A DNA stretch of 64,000 bases from Scolanthus callimorphus (GCA_033964015.1 CM066921.1:25277355-25341354), one strand, 5' to 3'; positions 22,400 to 34,858 are shown, numbered from the stretch's first letter. Program-made: numbers and translations. Notes: a model not told the origin generated them from the letters alone.

Positions 22400-24001
22400 A
22401 CAATTGGAATAGATTGTTGAAGCTAAGACTACAATGGCCAGCAAATATTCTCGCCTTTCTCAATAGTGCGAATATAACGCACTAGTCTAGGAGCAGCGAC
22501 CGGAAAAAAAATCGCGTCGTAGCACCCAACGCGCAGACACAGGAAAATAACATAGAAAGACAGGTACATGCCTAAGGTTCAATTTGATCCCTATCGCACA
22601 GATTGGCTTGTGGGACAATACCCCGATATTTGGCATTTTGTTCCCCTGTTGCTCTCATGTCCTTTGTAAAACATTGCGAACTTATACGCATCTAAATCCC
22701 TCATTCAAGGATCAAAAGTATCCAAAACTTCCCATCGTTGTACGAAATCACACACTTTAAATTCCTAGTGTAAATCTGCCCTTAATTCCCACTCTAACGT
22801 CAGAAACAGAAATTAGAAGTTAGCAGCCATGTTAGTTCTTTGTTATTCAAATGAGTTGTGCCTCCTCTCCTGAAGACATAGCCTGAGTATCAGGCGGAAT
22901 TTTATTTTCTGTGAGAAAATGAGAGAGGAAAAATAGAATTACGCCTGACACAATCACTTGTCGCGGCGCCTTCCGCCCCCTTCAAGGCGGCTGTCAAATC
23001 ATATCAAAATTGTCGTCAGCTGTCATCGCCTATTGTCTCGCTGAAGTACGTTTCCCTGAACCAAACCCAAAACAGTCGAGCTTGCTTGTTTCTTTCGTTT
23101 GTAAAAGATCAAGCTTATTAAATAAGGCTCAAATCCGGATCAGTACACTTATTTTCTCCAACAAAAGTATCTGGAAGGCTTGGAGCTCGGTCGGTTATTT
23201 TGGGGAAACCTGCTTGAAAGTGTGGACTGCGTGGGAACTTCGGCGAGCGGGTCTCGATGTGTGCAGGAATTCCGCAAGGAAATTTCTAATACAGAACTGC
23301 ATAACTCACGCATATTAAGGCATGGGTCAGTGTGACCACGCCCTATTATACGTTCAATTCGTCCTTAATTCGCTCAAATTAAGAGGAAGCCTATGATTCC
23401 TATACGACATCATAGATAACATTAATCCTGATTTTTTGATACTCTTCAGTTCCCATGGAAACCAGTTCCTAACCTTTGACCTAGAAATTCATAAATTTTG
23501 TTTCAACGCCTTTTGGGAATAGGAAAATGCACCGCCATCGGTAATCAAACTAGTGCAAACAAAGGGCTGACCTTCAGTATTCTCAGTCCAACTAGATATC
23601 GCGACGAACGTTTCTATTTAAGAAGTAATTAAAAGGTATCAAATTTCACAATACACTAAAACACAATTCAATTTTAAATGGTCATCATATCTAGTTGGAT
23701 CAGGAATGCCTTCCTCTATCTTTATCACTTCGCAAATTAAAAACTTTGAACTTCTCATGTTTTCCCCTTCCCAAATACCATTTTTTTTTAAATTAGCCAA
23801 ATCTAAGGATCAAGGTCACATTTCACGTTGCTATGGAAACGATTATGAAAATGAGCCTGCTTCTTGATCCCCTCAAACCTTAAAATGGTTTCATATTGAT
23901 TCCACTGAACCCATGGCATATAGACCACGCCCATAGTTTTTGCAGCCGCCATCTTGAAAGCATGCGAGACCCATGCTCAGGTACATTAAGGCCTGGGCGA
24001 A
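22400..24001. repeat. Left arm of the large diverged inverted repeat
   Basis: Islands here match, inverted and in the same order, islands in 39,453-40,980. They are TAGTCTAGGAGCAG with the following ~220 bp (22,484-22,700); GCCTGAGTATCAGG with AAAATGAGAGAGG and GCCTGACACAA (22,870-22,960); CTCACGCATATTAAGGCA (23,309-23,326); and CTCAGGTACATTAAGGCC.. (23,976-24,001, 26 bp identical). Similarity outside the last island is roughly 70% by eye. Confidence 0.65.
23327..23975. mobile_element. Probable insertion within the left arm
   Basis: The two motifs adjacent in the right arm (39,453-39,496) are 649 bp apart here. The intervening piece begins TGGGTC and ends GACCCATG; with the preceding CA this gives 8-bp inverted ends, CATGGGTC / GACCCATG. 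GACCACGCCC occurs near both ends. This looks like an element inserted after the arms formed. Confidence 0.45.
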
Positions 24002-24385
24002 GAGGTCAAAAAAGCCCCCCAGCGACGATTTTCGTTGTCATGACAGTTTCAAACATGGCGGACGAACGGCAACACAACATGGCCGCCACTTCGAAATTGT
24101 AATCGCCGACTTTACTCATTTTTGTACAACATAGCCCCAAAAGATTACAGCGTATTTTGCGCCCGCGGACATAGCAGTGATAATCTTCAAATAAATGTGT
24201 GCTTGACCGTGTATTAATAGCGAAATAACGACATGTTGACGGCTGTATGTGGCAAACAAATATGTTACGATCGATGTCCACTATTGTAAAGTTGAAGTGG
24301 TAAGTTACTTTTTCAAATAATTTTTTTAAATATTGTAGCTATTGACTTCGAGAAATAAAACTGGCAAAAGCCAATCAAGACTATT

Positions 24386-24653
24386 TCTAATACTGTATTG
24401 GTTTTAATTAAAACTTCTTACTTCACCCTCGTCCCTACTTTTCTAAACTGTTTCTGTGCAAAATATAAAGCTTTTTTATAAATACTCTTTATAAAGGTTT
24501 TTTATTCTATAAATAAAGAATCTAATACTGTATTGGTTTTAATTAAAACTTCTTACTTCACCCTCGTCCCTACTTTTCTAAACTGTTTCTGTGCAAAATA
24601 TAAAGCTTTTTTATAAATACTCTTATAAAGGTTTTTTATTCTATAATAAAAGA
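24386..24653. repeat. Tandem duplication, 135-bp unit
   Basis: Copies 24,386-24,520 and 24,521-24,653 start TCTAATACTGTATTGG and are nearly identical. They differ by a 2-base indel near the end and one substitution, so the duplication is young. It is non-coding. Confidence 0.9.
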
Positions 24654-25400
24654 ATCTCATTAAAAGTCAATAAAAACTATGTAAAATAATCTGATCTGTT
24701 CCTCCAGTCCTCATACTGGCAAAGGAAATAAATGTGGCATTATGTTGGAAGCAAATGTAGACTGAGTTATCAAGAATGTAGACTGAGCTGTACAAGTATT
24801 TAATTTGTTACAATGCTATAGGAATATTGCTTTACTGTCAAAGGACGGAACATCCTGACAGCCTGTTGTTTAAAGACGAAACATCTTGACAACAGGATAA
24901 GCAGTGGGCATTAGGTGTTAAATTGGCATGTTTGAAGGATATTAATTTGTTAAAATAAATTGAAAACAGAATCTAGATATACCCCGCTGTGTTATCCAGT
25001 GAAATTTAAAGTTTATAAGCGATTATAGTTTTGCTTTAATAGTTGTTGATTTGTATGACAGATGGTGAGCCTGTTTGTTTTACTATCTCAATAAGAGGAC
25101 ATGGCAGTTATCAGAAAGATTGTACTTTTACAGTATGTGTTTCAAAATATTATACGAAAGTACATACCTTTAAAAGGTTTCTGTGGTTCCCTAAGATTTG
25201 TCATATATTTTGCACAGAAACAGTATTTTACTGTGCCTTGAAACATGTAATAATCATGAATGTACTAATACTCTAAAACTAGCTTTCAGACTGAAATTGG
25301 TCATTGCAGTTCATAAATGCCTAGAATGTTTATTATTGCATTCCAAAATACCCAGACCAGAAACAAAACATGAACTAGTTTTTTTTTTAAGTTGTTTAAG
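24654..25400. other. AT-rich spacer, nothing recognised
   Basis: No convincing coding signal. It leads to the repeat shared with 60.66 kb, just 3' of the kinase gene. Confidence 0.3.
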
Positions 25401-25700
25401 AGAAATTTTACCAGGATTTTGAGTAATTTTGACCAAAAGTGCCCACAAATCCAGTTACTCAAAAGTTTAGAACCTCTTGCCTTGAATTTGTTTTGGTTTG
25501 GAAGAACTGCATGCAAGCATATAGTTTGGTTAATCCTGCCATGAAACACTCATGGATTTAGTGGAGAAATAAAATTTCAAAGTTCACACCTGGAGTACTA
25601 GCACAATTCCATATCAAGTGAAATTCTATACAATCCCTATTTTTATTGCATATAATTTTGAAATGTATTTTCCTATGTTTCCATCAAGATACTGACTTTT
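25400..25700. repeat. Repeat shared with 60,655-60,945
   Basis: About 230-290 bp, including AAATCCAGTTACT, GAATTTGTTTTGG.TTGGAAGAACT and GAAATAAAATTTCAAAGTTCA, match 60,655-60,945 in the same orientation. It abuts the 3' end of the kinase gene, so it may be that gene's 3'UTR copied elsewhere, or an unrelated dispersed repeat. Confidence 0.55.
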
Positions 25701-25724
25701 TTTTGTAGGCTTTTATGGCACAAT

Positions 25725-26563
25725 TTACTTGTCCAACAACACATCAATTGTTGAAGATGTTAAAGAGCAAGTACTTATCACACTAAAAATAATATGTACA
25801 GACAGTGATGATAAAATGCCAATTAATGTTGGCCTTCGGCATGGGTTTTCATCAAGACATTGCCGAGCCACATCAGTACATGGAGTTATGTTGTTATGCT
25901 GACCAATTTTAAGGAGTACAGTTCCTAAAGAGTACACATCACTTTGTTTGCTGCAAGCAGATCCATTCAACACTTCAGGGGCAATATGAGGATATGAAGA
26001 CTTGTACTTCTTTGCTGGGGGACTGACTAGAGGACATGCCTTTCCAAAGTCAATTATGTAGGCATGTTTGTTGGAAACCAGAACATTATTGCTCTTCAGG
26101 TCACAGTGCAAAAATCCACTTTTATGCATGTAATTCAAGGCATCAGCAATGTTATAGGCTATAATGAACCAATCTTTCTCTGTTAGAGCATCACCTTTAA
26201 GTAGACTTTGTAGAGTAAAAGACTGTTTGCCATTTCCAATGAATTCCATAACAATTGAATATGGATGCCTATCAATTTGAGCTCCAAGTATTGCCGGAAT
26301 GTTGGGATGAGTCAATGCTTGCATTATTTGTGCTTCTCGTTTAATGTCATCGACAGTGCTGTGATCCCCAATTGTTTCTCTACAACATATATATTTAAAC
26401 GTTTAAATATTTTCAAAAAACACTGTCCATATGTCCCTTCTCCTAAACAAATAGGCTGATCCTCAGTCTCAAGGTCATCTGGGCTGATCTTGTTTATAGT
26501 ACATCCAGCCAGTCCAGGTTTGGAAGGTTTTAATCCATGATACGTCGATGTTAATCCATGATT
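25725..26563 (-). CDS. Protein kinase-like gene, kinase-domain exon
   Basis: The exon follows a GTTTCTAG acceptor. In order it encodes the glycine loop LGEGTYGQC (about 26,424-26,450), an alpha-C-like region (IKREAQIMQALTHPNIPAIL), the catalytic loop HCDLKSNNVL, IIDFGKA (DFG), YPHIAPEV (APE) and SDVYSLG. It would be a cytoplasmic Ser/Thr or dual-specificity kinase. The glycine loop and the rest lie in different frames: one indel in an AT run at about 26,386-26,400 separates them. The N-lobe lysine is not obvious. 'HxDLKSNNV', 'IIDFGKa' and 'YPHIAPEv' match a multi-copy cnidarian kinase family I remember. Its N-part is on the exon at 27,018-27,290. Confidence 0.75.
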
Positions 26564-27017
26564 CTAGAAACACCAAACAAATCATTAATGTTATTTATTA
26601 GACATAGTTTACTCAATACCAAGGTATGTTTGTACCCAGATTCATTTGCTGTTTCTTTAAAGCAGTTATTCTGTGGAACCATTTCAGATCTTTACTCATG
26701 CTAAGTTCATTTGAATGTAATGAATGTACAACACTTAGTTTCAGTACTGATCCTTATCATCTGTAAAATATGTATTTCTAAGTGTATGTATTTTTTTGAG
26801 CATGATTTTTATTTTGGGGATCAGGTTGTGCAATAATTTTTCCCCGGAATTTGTATGATGTTTTTTACTTGCATGGATCGCTGCAATATTTTTTTTTTTG
26901 GAAGGACAGGCCTTGCTCGAATATTTTGGAAATTTCCCCCATGCATCCCCCCAGAAAGAGTGCCCAGCAGAAATCAATAGAACGAGGCAAGAATCAGGTA
27001 TTAAACACGAAGCTCAC

Positions 27018-27290
27018 CATTTGACGAGTCGACTGCAACATCTCTTTTAACTTTGAGTTTTCCAAGCATTGTGCTTTCCATTTCCTACAGTATTCTTTGG
27101 AATATTGCTTTCGGAGTTTTAAATGCCCAGATATTCCTGTAAAATATGCGCCTTTTCTCTTTCTCTTCCTTTGTTCTGCTCGCTGTAGCCGCTTTTTTTC
27201 TGTCTAGCGTTGCGAAGTTTCCGTTTTTCCTCTACTGTATGATCCCTAAACTTGCCATATACACCAGGCGAAGCTCCAAAATATCTTCAA
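27018..27290 (-). CDS. Kinase-like gene, upstream basic coiled-coil exon
   Basis: The minus frame begins near YFGASPGVYGKFRDHTVEEK, continues in a Lys/Arg-rich, coiled-coil-like stretch (QRAEQRKRKRKG, LRKQYSKEYCRKWKAQCLEN), and ends at a donor (CAAATG/GTGAGC). One base is missing in an A7 run at about 27,192-27,198, where the frame jumps. I associate this basic segment with the same multi-copy kinase family. The phase of the junction to the next exon does not fit exactly, so a small exon or a further indel lies between. No start codon was found; transcription would start at about 27.3-27.6 kb or further right. Confidence 0.55.
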
Positions 27291-27883
27291 GGATGTATAA
27301 GCAAAGAAAAGGAGCTGTAAAATCAATTAACCTTGGCGCGACAGTGAGATTTCCTACTAGATCGCTAGATTCCCGCGCTTGAAATTTGGAGGGAGATTGT
27401 CCCATATAAGGTCTGATTGGCCATGTTTGGCAACTAATGCTAATTTCATTCGAGCCCTCGTTCTCAAAACCAGCGGCAAGTCAGTGCAGCTGCTATGGAA
27501 ACACGAGCGACCCTTCGAGACGTTTTGAAGGGTTTTGAAAGAATATCATCATTTTCGACGACTTTTTAGGACTATTACGACCATTTCAGGTAAGATGGGT
27601 TAGCAGCCACATTATTTAAGAGATTCATGTGAAATTTAAGCCATTACTCTTGCAAAGTATATACGTAAAAACATTTAAAAATGCATCGAGCTGAATTGAA
27701 TCCATTTTATTACACCAGTTTATCAGCTGTAGTCAAACTTACTGTAGTTTTATTCCTAAACTGGATTCCTTTGTTCGCTTTCCCACTGCATTTTACTAGA
27801 ATAGGGGCTTCCATTGATATTATTATTTAATAGACTGAGAATTTGACAAGAAAGTGACTTTCTCTGCTATACATAATTCGTAT

Positions 27884-27884
<1 letters not shown>

Positions 27885-27914
<30 letters not shown>
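27885..27914. repeat. (AAAT)n microsatellite
   Basis: About seven uninterrupted AAAT units. Confidence 0.95.
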
Positions 27915-27979
27915 CAACTTTAGTCATTTTCAGAGTTAGTATGACTACTAAACTTTTGTAATTAATATGTTTCACCAAT

Positions 27980-28325
27980 TAAGATATAGAGGATATTACA
28001 TGGCCGCGCGGAGATACGAATTTTATCTTCGAGTGTTGAAAATTTATCTCACGAGTGAGCGCAGCGAACGAGTGAGATAAAATTTTAACACGAGAAGATA
28101 AAATTCGTATCTCCAAGCGGTCATGTAATGTTCTGTTTATTATATAAACATCAATGAAATACCAAATTCAAATTTTATTTGAGTTAAGCTTACTAAGGTG
28201 AGCATTCAGCAAAGGCAAGTGTGATATTTTCACATGTGAAAATAACATGATATTTTCACGTGTGAAGATATCAAGTTTTCGCGCGGGAGATCACCTGGTA
28301 TTTCATTGGTGTTTATATAATAAAA
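27980..28325. mobile_element. Composite palindromic MITE (copy A)
   Basis: Two palindromes lie side by side. 27,995-28,130 has ends ACATGGCCGCGCGGAGATAC and its complement, with a GAGTGAGCGCAGCGAACGAG centre. 28,140-28,322 has ends ATATAAACATCAATGAAATA and its complement, with TTTTCACATGTGAAAA-type repeats inside. The same composite occurs inverted at 36,093-36,425; a fragment lies at 34,145-34,190 and a relative at 44,684-44,800. Confidence 0.75.
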
Positions 28326-28374
28326 TACAATTATACAACCGTACCATCATTATCGTCAAATTAATCTAAAATTA

Positions 28375-30437
28375 TTTCTAGAACCCTATTTTCCAGTGTT
28401 TCAACAAAATATCGGCTGTGCGGAGTTTCTTGAGCAGTATTGCTGCTTGTTCATCCTGGTCTGTGTCATCATGATTTGGGTTTCTAAGATTGTTATTAAT
28501 AAAGTATCCCTGGTCCCATTCTTTAAAGTTTGCCTTAAGTATTGAATTCTGTTGAAGAACTTTTGTTTGTATCACTGTTAACAAGTCCATGAACTTATTG
28601 TATGTGAACTGACTTGGTGAACCCTTAATTTCACCTTCAGGAGATCAAGCCTGCTTATCATCATCATTTCCAAGTACAACTGATACTGTTCGTGCAAGAC
28701 GAGTTTGGTATGTTGTCATTTGGCTGGAATGCTCACTACTTGGAGCTTCCTGCTGGCAACATGTTGTGTGAGATACCAAGGGCATCACTGGGGATTCATG
28801 TTCTGTTTCCATGGGAGCAGCTGTTTCATCACTTGATAAATGAGATCTTGCAGATGCAACATCTGTTTGCATGGGAGTGTTAGCTTCATCAGGGGTGGAG
28901 TTAGTTTGAAGGAGCTGAGAGGTTTGACTGGCGTCTTCTAGCTCATCAAAGCATTCTTCTCCAGCAGCTGAATTGGAAGCAGTAGTAATATCCTGTAAGT
29001 CCAGAACAACTTCATCTTCATCATCAGTACATCCACTGTTGTCATCTTCTGGAGGCTCGTGCTCATCGTCAAAAACAACATCTTCAACATCTTCTAGAAA
29101 TCCTGTGTTAACCTTGGTGACACCAATGTCATGTTACCTGGAATATAAAGCACATGCGCAGGTACTCGCACGTCATCATCCAAACATCTCTTCCAGCATT
29201 CTGCTAGATGGTTTTCTTCCTTACGGATTGTGCTAGAGCGAAAATGGTGAAGTGTAGGACCTTCAGGCCTGGAACGTGGCTGTTCTTCTGAGTCGTAAAA
29301 TATGATGTTATCACCATCATATTCCACCATACATCTGAACCAGCTAGAAGGAAATCACTTATTCTTTCAAGGTGAGCCTGCCAATAACGGGATATTTTTG
29401 TAAGATATCTGCAGAAATTAGCGTGTCTGGAAATTTTGTCAAGCTGTTTGCAAGTTTTTTGATCTTGTTTTCTTGCTCATTTGCTCTGTTTCCTTCATTT
29501 ACCTCTTTTAACTCCTCCTCAGCCTGCAATCGCACTAACACATTTCCAATGATGTGGCCTGGGTGTTTGGATGAGGTAGATCTTGTGATCCCATTAATGG
29601 CATTAAATAGCCTCTCCTCATCCTCTGCATTGATTGCCCTGCCAGATACTAGCCTTAGTTGCATAGGTGCATGATTGATGAGGTTATGGAAGTATTTGCC
29701 ATAAAGTTTTCTGCAGGTGATTTCTTTTGGCTTGTAACCAAGGATTTCAAAGCACAAAATTGCATGCAGGAAACTTTGATTGTAATATCGAAGGACAGAT
29801 CTAGGGCTGCGGCATTCATCTTTTTCATAAAGGAGTTGTTGCATGTGGACAAGGGTGTTGAGTAGTTGCTGGTATCTGAGGGGTACTTGGTGGCGCATCT
29901 GATGGGAAACCAGGAGTAGGGTGTATCGCTGATCACGTGCCCCTTTTTGTCTTTCCCTTCAAATGCTAGCTGGATGATTTGCTTAAGGAGGGCTGACTGC
30001 TGCTTCTGTGGTAAGTGATGGGGAAGCTCTGCAAGAACATTTGCAATATGGCCTGCTAGGTCGTGCATAGGCTCACAGGGGAGGACTTCATAACTTTCTA
30101 AACCCAGAGTGTGAATCACAGCCTGGGGAGTGAAATATAGTAGAGCAGGTACTCGCTTTTGCCTTGTAGGTGGTCTGTGAGTTCTTGCTGGAGAACTGGT
30201 TTCAGGCTATCGTCATCAAATTCAGGCCTACTCATATGGTAACTGGATTTGGGTTTAGTAGCAATGTGTTTCTTCGTGCCACTGTCCCTTCGATAATTGC
30301 TGACTGTCTTTCCTCCAAAGTGACTGACAGGCGTCGGAAGGAATGGTCCAGCAGGTGGGTCATGTTTGCATGTTTGTCATGTTTGCTCACATCTAGTTTC
30401 TGCATATGCAAGTTGATCAGCATCTGTGTCATTGGAT
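28375..30437 (-). pseudogene. Last exon of a conserved gene of unknown function, frameshifted
   Basis: The exon follows a TTGTTCCAG acceptor. Pieces in order: DADQLAYAETR; SFRRLSVTLEERQSAII; a SAP-like segment (LKPVLQQELTDHLQG); RVPALLYFTPQAVIHTLG; YEVLPCEPMHDLAGHI; a long helical region with RKLYGKYFHNLINHAP and NAINGITRSTSSKHPGHIIG; VRVPAHVLYIPG; an acidic tail; and a C-terminus ending HWKIGF. Several one- or two-base shifts and one in-frame TGA (about 28,646) interrupt it, and a stretch after AYAETR seems deleted. I remember long uncharacterised multi-copy proteins of cnidarians and sponges with this motif order. I cannot assign a function; a transposon origin is plausible. Confidence 0.5.
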
Positions 30438-31584
30438 CTGGAACAACAAAGTAAGAACATTATCCTTTTAGCTAAGTATAACCCTATCCCTTGCTCAGTA
30501 ATGTACCCAAAAGCTGTATTATTTACTAAAACTCTTATTCCCTCCTTGGGGTAAGTTTATCTGGTAATTTACTGTGCAATTACATCAACCGGGCCAACCC
30601 ATAAATGTCATTCAGATATTATTCAAACCATTTAAAGGAAATTTAATACCTTCAATAAATTTGGCAAGCAGTATAATTAAGAGCAAGTTTCTGTAAATAT
30701 CAACCAAGTCGGGAAGAGTCGAAAACATCAAAATTTCCCAAACTTTGCTTAAACATAGTCTATGATGAGGGGTCTTCGGCGCTGAAAGAATTTTTTTATT
30801 TAATTGAAATGTCGGTGAGAAAACCCGGATTTTTCATTTTTGCCCAAAAAGGGGTGAAAACATGGTAATTTTTGCCCCAATTTAACGTCTCCCTCCAGAA
30901 CAATCGCAAGTATTTATCAAAATACCAGTTTATTTTCTGAAAAGTGCATCATGTCTGCGTTCGTTTAACTTTTTTGCACAAACATCCGTTACACATGCAA
31001 TATTTTTTAATATTTTTGAAAAAGTGCACGTTTTCAATATGTAAAAAAATAACCATATTTGCGGCCGAATATTGCCATGTTGGACGAGTTCGAACATAAG
31101 AGAGGTATCATAGAAAAGGGCATTCATTCCCTTTCAGAAAATACAAAAACATTTTGTGCAATTAAAATGGCGAGCTTCTGCAAACCCTTAAAGATGACGG
31201 CCTAATCGCCTAAAATAAGATAGTTTTCTAAGGTATATAGAATAATTGTCTATACCACGTATACATTGTACATTTTTGACGTAAAATTACTATAGTAGCT
31301 ACTAAATACATTGAGTTATAGCAAAACATATTTCATTGTCACGTTTGACTAATTTTACAGCATTTAGTGATGTTTGTACAAAGGAGGGGAGGCCAGTACG
31401 CCACCCACCCCCCTCTGAGGTTTACTGGCTAGTGATATTTTCGAGAGGCTTTAGAATTAGGACATCAAATTTTCAGTAGCTGTGATGTTTCCACTGCACA
31501 ACGTTTGTTGGGAAGGTATCATTTCGTTACCATGGTAACAAGTTATAACGTCAAAAATGTTCAGCAATTTCTTTCTCCGCGCAG

Positions 31585-31589
31585 GAGTT

Positions 31590-31628
<39 letters not shown>

Positions 31629-32770
31629 GTTCGGGGGTAGGGGGGTCCCAAAATTTCGCCAAATCCCAGTCCCAATCCCAAAATCCCAGTCCCAGTAACG
31701 TTTTCCAGAAATCCCAGTCAGACGTTTTGCAAATCCCAGTGATAAAAAGCGATGTATAACTGTTCTAGAGTCGTTTCAATTAATCCGTGAAAACAGATAG
31801 TAGCGTATTACACACTATTACGCTCTACCTCAATTGTTCTCTCTTAATGTGCCGCCTTGACTATCACTCTTGGAAGTTTCAATGTGTTTCATGGATTTAT
31901 GAAACCACTCTAATACAAGTAAAAGTTTGTAAAGAATTCTCTTAAACGCATGTGGCTATCAGGTGTCTTTGTTTCAGTCATCCTTTTCTTTTCTGAGTGG
32001 TTTTGCTAACTGCGGAGTCCACAATTCACTGGTTTTACTGCTAATAGTAATGCTAACTCTGACTTTTTAAAGATGTTATAGTGGAGCCCTTCTCAAAGTC
32101 TATGAGTCTTTGAATGACCCAAACGATAAGTGATCTTGATTTACTTTTGACAAAACATTATCATTCGGTCAACCGCGTGCGTAAGACAAAATTTAGCTTT
32201 TTTCTGGCTTCCAGGTTCTATGTGGTCAATCGATCTCCAGAGCGAGGTCTTCAAACCCACGTGGCTGCTCAATTCTTCTATCCCTGCCTTTGAAATTATT
32301 TTCCCCAGTTCCTAGGTACGGCCGTCCAATTTGCTACCTCTAGGGGTATACCAATTAGCTATCCCTTGGGGTTAGAATCAATTTTCCCGACGAGCACCCC
32401 ATCTATTTTTATCGGGGTCCCCCCGGGGGGTTTCAGCCAAAGCCGCCGATATTGGAAGAGTCATATGAGATGGATTAATGTGTGAGACTGGTAACCAGAC
32501 AAGAAACCGATGTACAGTTCTTTTGTCGTTTTATCTGTTTTGTGTCTTTTTCACATGTTTACACTGATTTCATCCTGACATTTTTTTTTAAAACGACGTT
32601 TTCGTTTATCGTTTTACAATGAAAAGATAAATAATATAGAATCCCATTCCAGTTTAGTAGACATTAATTCCCATTCCCAGTGGTCGAATCCCAGTCCCAG
32701 TGACCCAAATCCATTTTCCCAGCCTAAAATAAGGCCAATCCCAGCTCCCATTTTACCCCTTCTGGACCCT
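31585..32770. mobile_element. Insertion in the left foldback arm with (CCCAGT)-rich edges and a 37-base G run
   Basis: Compared with the right arm, this block is extra. It starts with G37 (31,591-31,627). Both edges hold many AATCCCAGTCCC motifs (31,660-31,740 and 32,640-32,760). The middle is ordinary AT-rich DNA without a gene. A GGGGTCCCCCCGGGGGG-type patch lies at about 32,415. Confidence 0.55.
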
Positions 32771-33733
32771 GCTTATTGGCTAAAAAAGTAATGGTAAAAA
32801 TTTTAAATCCGTATTATGACTTTTTCTGAAATTCATTTGATAGAGTCCTGATTTATTTTTCTAGAACCTTAAATGGCGCGTCAACTGTTTTCCGAGGCTT
32901 GAATAGCCCATTCTTTTGTATTGACAGCCACTAATTTTCTGTAATTTAATTAATCAATTAACTAGTACACGCTTTTCTAGTACTTAAATTTTAGGTCAAA
33001 TGTTCACCTTCGCGAAGCTCCTGGCCGCGCACGATTTAAGATATCTGCGTCAAATTTTCTGTGTCGTTAGAAAATGATACCACCTAAAAACAAGGGTGAG
33101 GGAAGTTTTATTCTTTACTTCAAAAAGATTTTATGATAAATTTGCCGCCACACATTGTTTTTTTCCTGTATTTTTAATTAATTACTTTAATTGGAAATGG
33201 ACTTAACGTTAATCTAATACTTAACAGCAGTTTGACCCAATTTGTTGATTTTTCTAAAAACAAATATGGTAAAAATTAACTTCAATGAAATGCTTTTTTG
33301 GGTTATAGATACGTGTTTAAATTATATATTTTACGGCATGCGGGTTTCTCCATCTCTGTTTGTTAATCATTCTTTGTTTGTTCAAAACAATGTCATTTGG
33401 ATTGATGCAAACGAAAAAATATATATAACTAACAAATAAAACAGTCCATACATTATTAGGAGCTAGGAAATGCCTATGTGTATCTCCTTCATTGTTTTTA
33501 GCACCTTAAAAAAAATTATTTCAATTTCAAAGAAAAAAAACATTTTCTTCAAACTTGAAAAATTAATTTTAGCGGAGCTCCAGTGGAACCCCATAGCTAC
33601 ACGCAGAAGAAGAAGCAAGAAAACAAAAGTGTATATGCATCGACCAGTTTTGTCATGGACTTCCGGTTTGTGCGCTCGCCGAGATCACACAGGCAACCCA
33701 ACAGCTTTTTTTCAGCAGAGCTAAAAAAAGTTA

Positions 33734-34133
33734 TGTATATCATGGGAAGGAATGAACCTTCTCATGGCACATGGCAAGAGGGGTACAACTGCATGGTCAC
33801 ATGGTATGACGTAATCGATGACGTCATGAAAAGAGAAGTGTATATATCTTGGCCAAGGGATGAACCTCAGGCAACAGAACTTGGGTGATATTATCTAAGA
33901 GACAAGGGGGGTGGAATTGCGTTGTCACGTGTTATGACGTCATCAATAACGTCATCAAACGAGAAACGGTTTATATCTTAGGAAGGGATGAGCCTCAGAC
34001 AACCAAATTTCGGCGAAAATGTCTAAGTGGCAATGGGGGTGCAACTGCGTAGTCAAATTTATGACGTCATCAATGACGTCATCAAACGAGAAAAGGTTTA
34101 TATCTTGGGAAGGAATAAAACAATTGTTTCCAC
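33734..34133. repeat. About 127-bp tandem repeat with paired TGACGTCA palindromes
   Basis: Three units plus a partial one begin near 33,734, 33,839, 33,967 and 34,094. Each has TATATCTTGG..AAGGGATGA, a G-rich middle, and TATGACGTCATCAATGACG followed by TCATCAAACGAGAAA. TGACGTCA is the CRE/ATF consensus, although some units carry a mutated version (TGACGTAA, TAACGTCA). The array sits in the loop of the foldback element. Confidence 0.75.
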
Positions 34134-34576
34134 TTTGATAATATATAGATGATATTACATGGCCATTCGTAGATACGAAGTTTATCTTCACAACTAGTTT
34201 CTTCAGAGTCAAACATATTTTCTTCAAAGTCAAAAATGCAAATTCAAAATCTGCTTCTCCGCTGACACAGTTAATGACCTAAAATTTAAGTACTAGAAAA
34301 GCGTGTACTACTTAATTAAATTACAGAAAATTAGAGGCGGGCAATTCAAAAGAATGGGCTATTCAAGCCTCGGAAAACAGTTGACGCGCCATTTAAGGTT
34401 CTAGAAATATACATCAGGACTCTATCATAAATGGATTCAGAAAAAAGTCATAATATGGATTTTTACCATTGCCTTTTTAGCCAATAAGTGCTGAATCAAC
34501 AAAACTGAATGTTTTTTTCTACCTGTATTTCCATTACGCTGCAACCAAATCGAAACCAGTTTTTAGTGGACAACTT

Positions 34577-34858
34577 AGCTGCTAGCAGGCGTTGGAGTCG
34601 GTTTTTATCGGCGAAAACCCGGAGTTCGTAGTCAAGAGCGCCATCTTGGATTTTTTTGGCCGAGTGATAATGGCGCGAGTGACAAAACGAGGGGGTGGGG
34701 AGGGGAGAGGCGGCTCTCCTGTGCCCCCCACCCCCTCGTTTTGATACTCGCCCCATTGTCACTCGGCCAAAAAAATCCAAGATGGCGCTCGCGACGACTA
34801 CGAGCTCCGGGCTTTCGCCGATAAAAACAGCCTCCAATGCCTGCTAGTAGCAGGCTAT
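34577..34858. mobile_element. MITE with 9-bp target duplication GGACAACTT
   Basis: A long palindrome with arms containing GCCATCTTGGATTTTTTTGG, ending CTAGCAGGC..TTGGAG. Direct repeats GGACAACTT flank it at 34,568-34,576 and 34,859-34,867. It sits inside the right arm of the foldback element and so inserted after the arms formed. Confidence 0.8.

Noticed and set aside
28646..28648. In-frame TGA read as recoding
   Set aside because: The same exon has other frameshifts, so a decayed stop is simpler than selenocysteine or readthrough.
31457..31759. Poly-Pro / poly-Gly ORFs
   Set aside because: They are translations of the 37-base G run and its flanks, not proteins.
34496..34837. 113-codon minus ORF
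   Set aside because: It runs through the palindromic MITE at 34,577-34,858; the ORF is a by-product of the palindrome.
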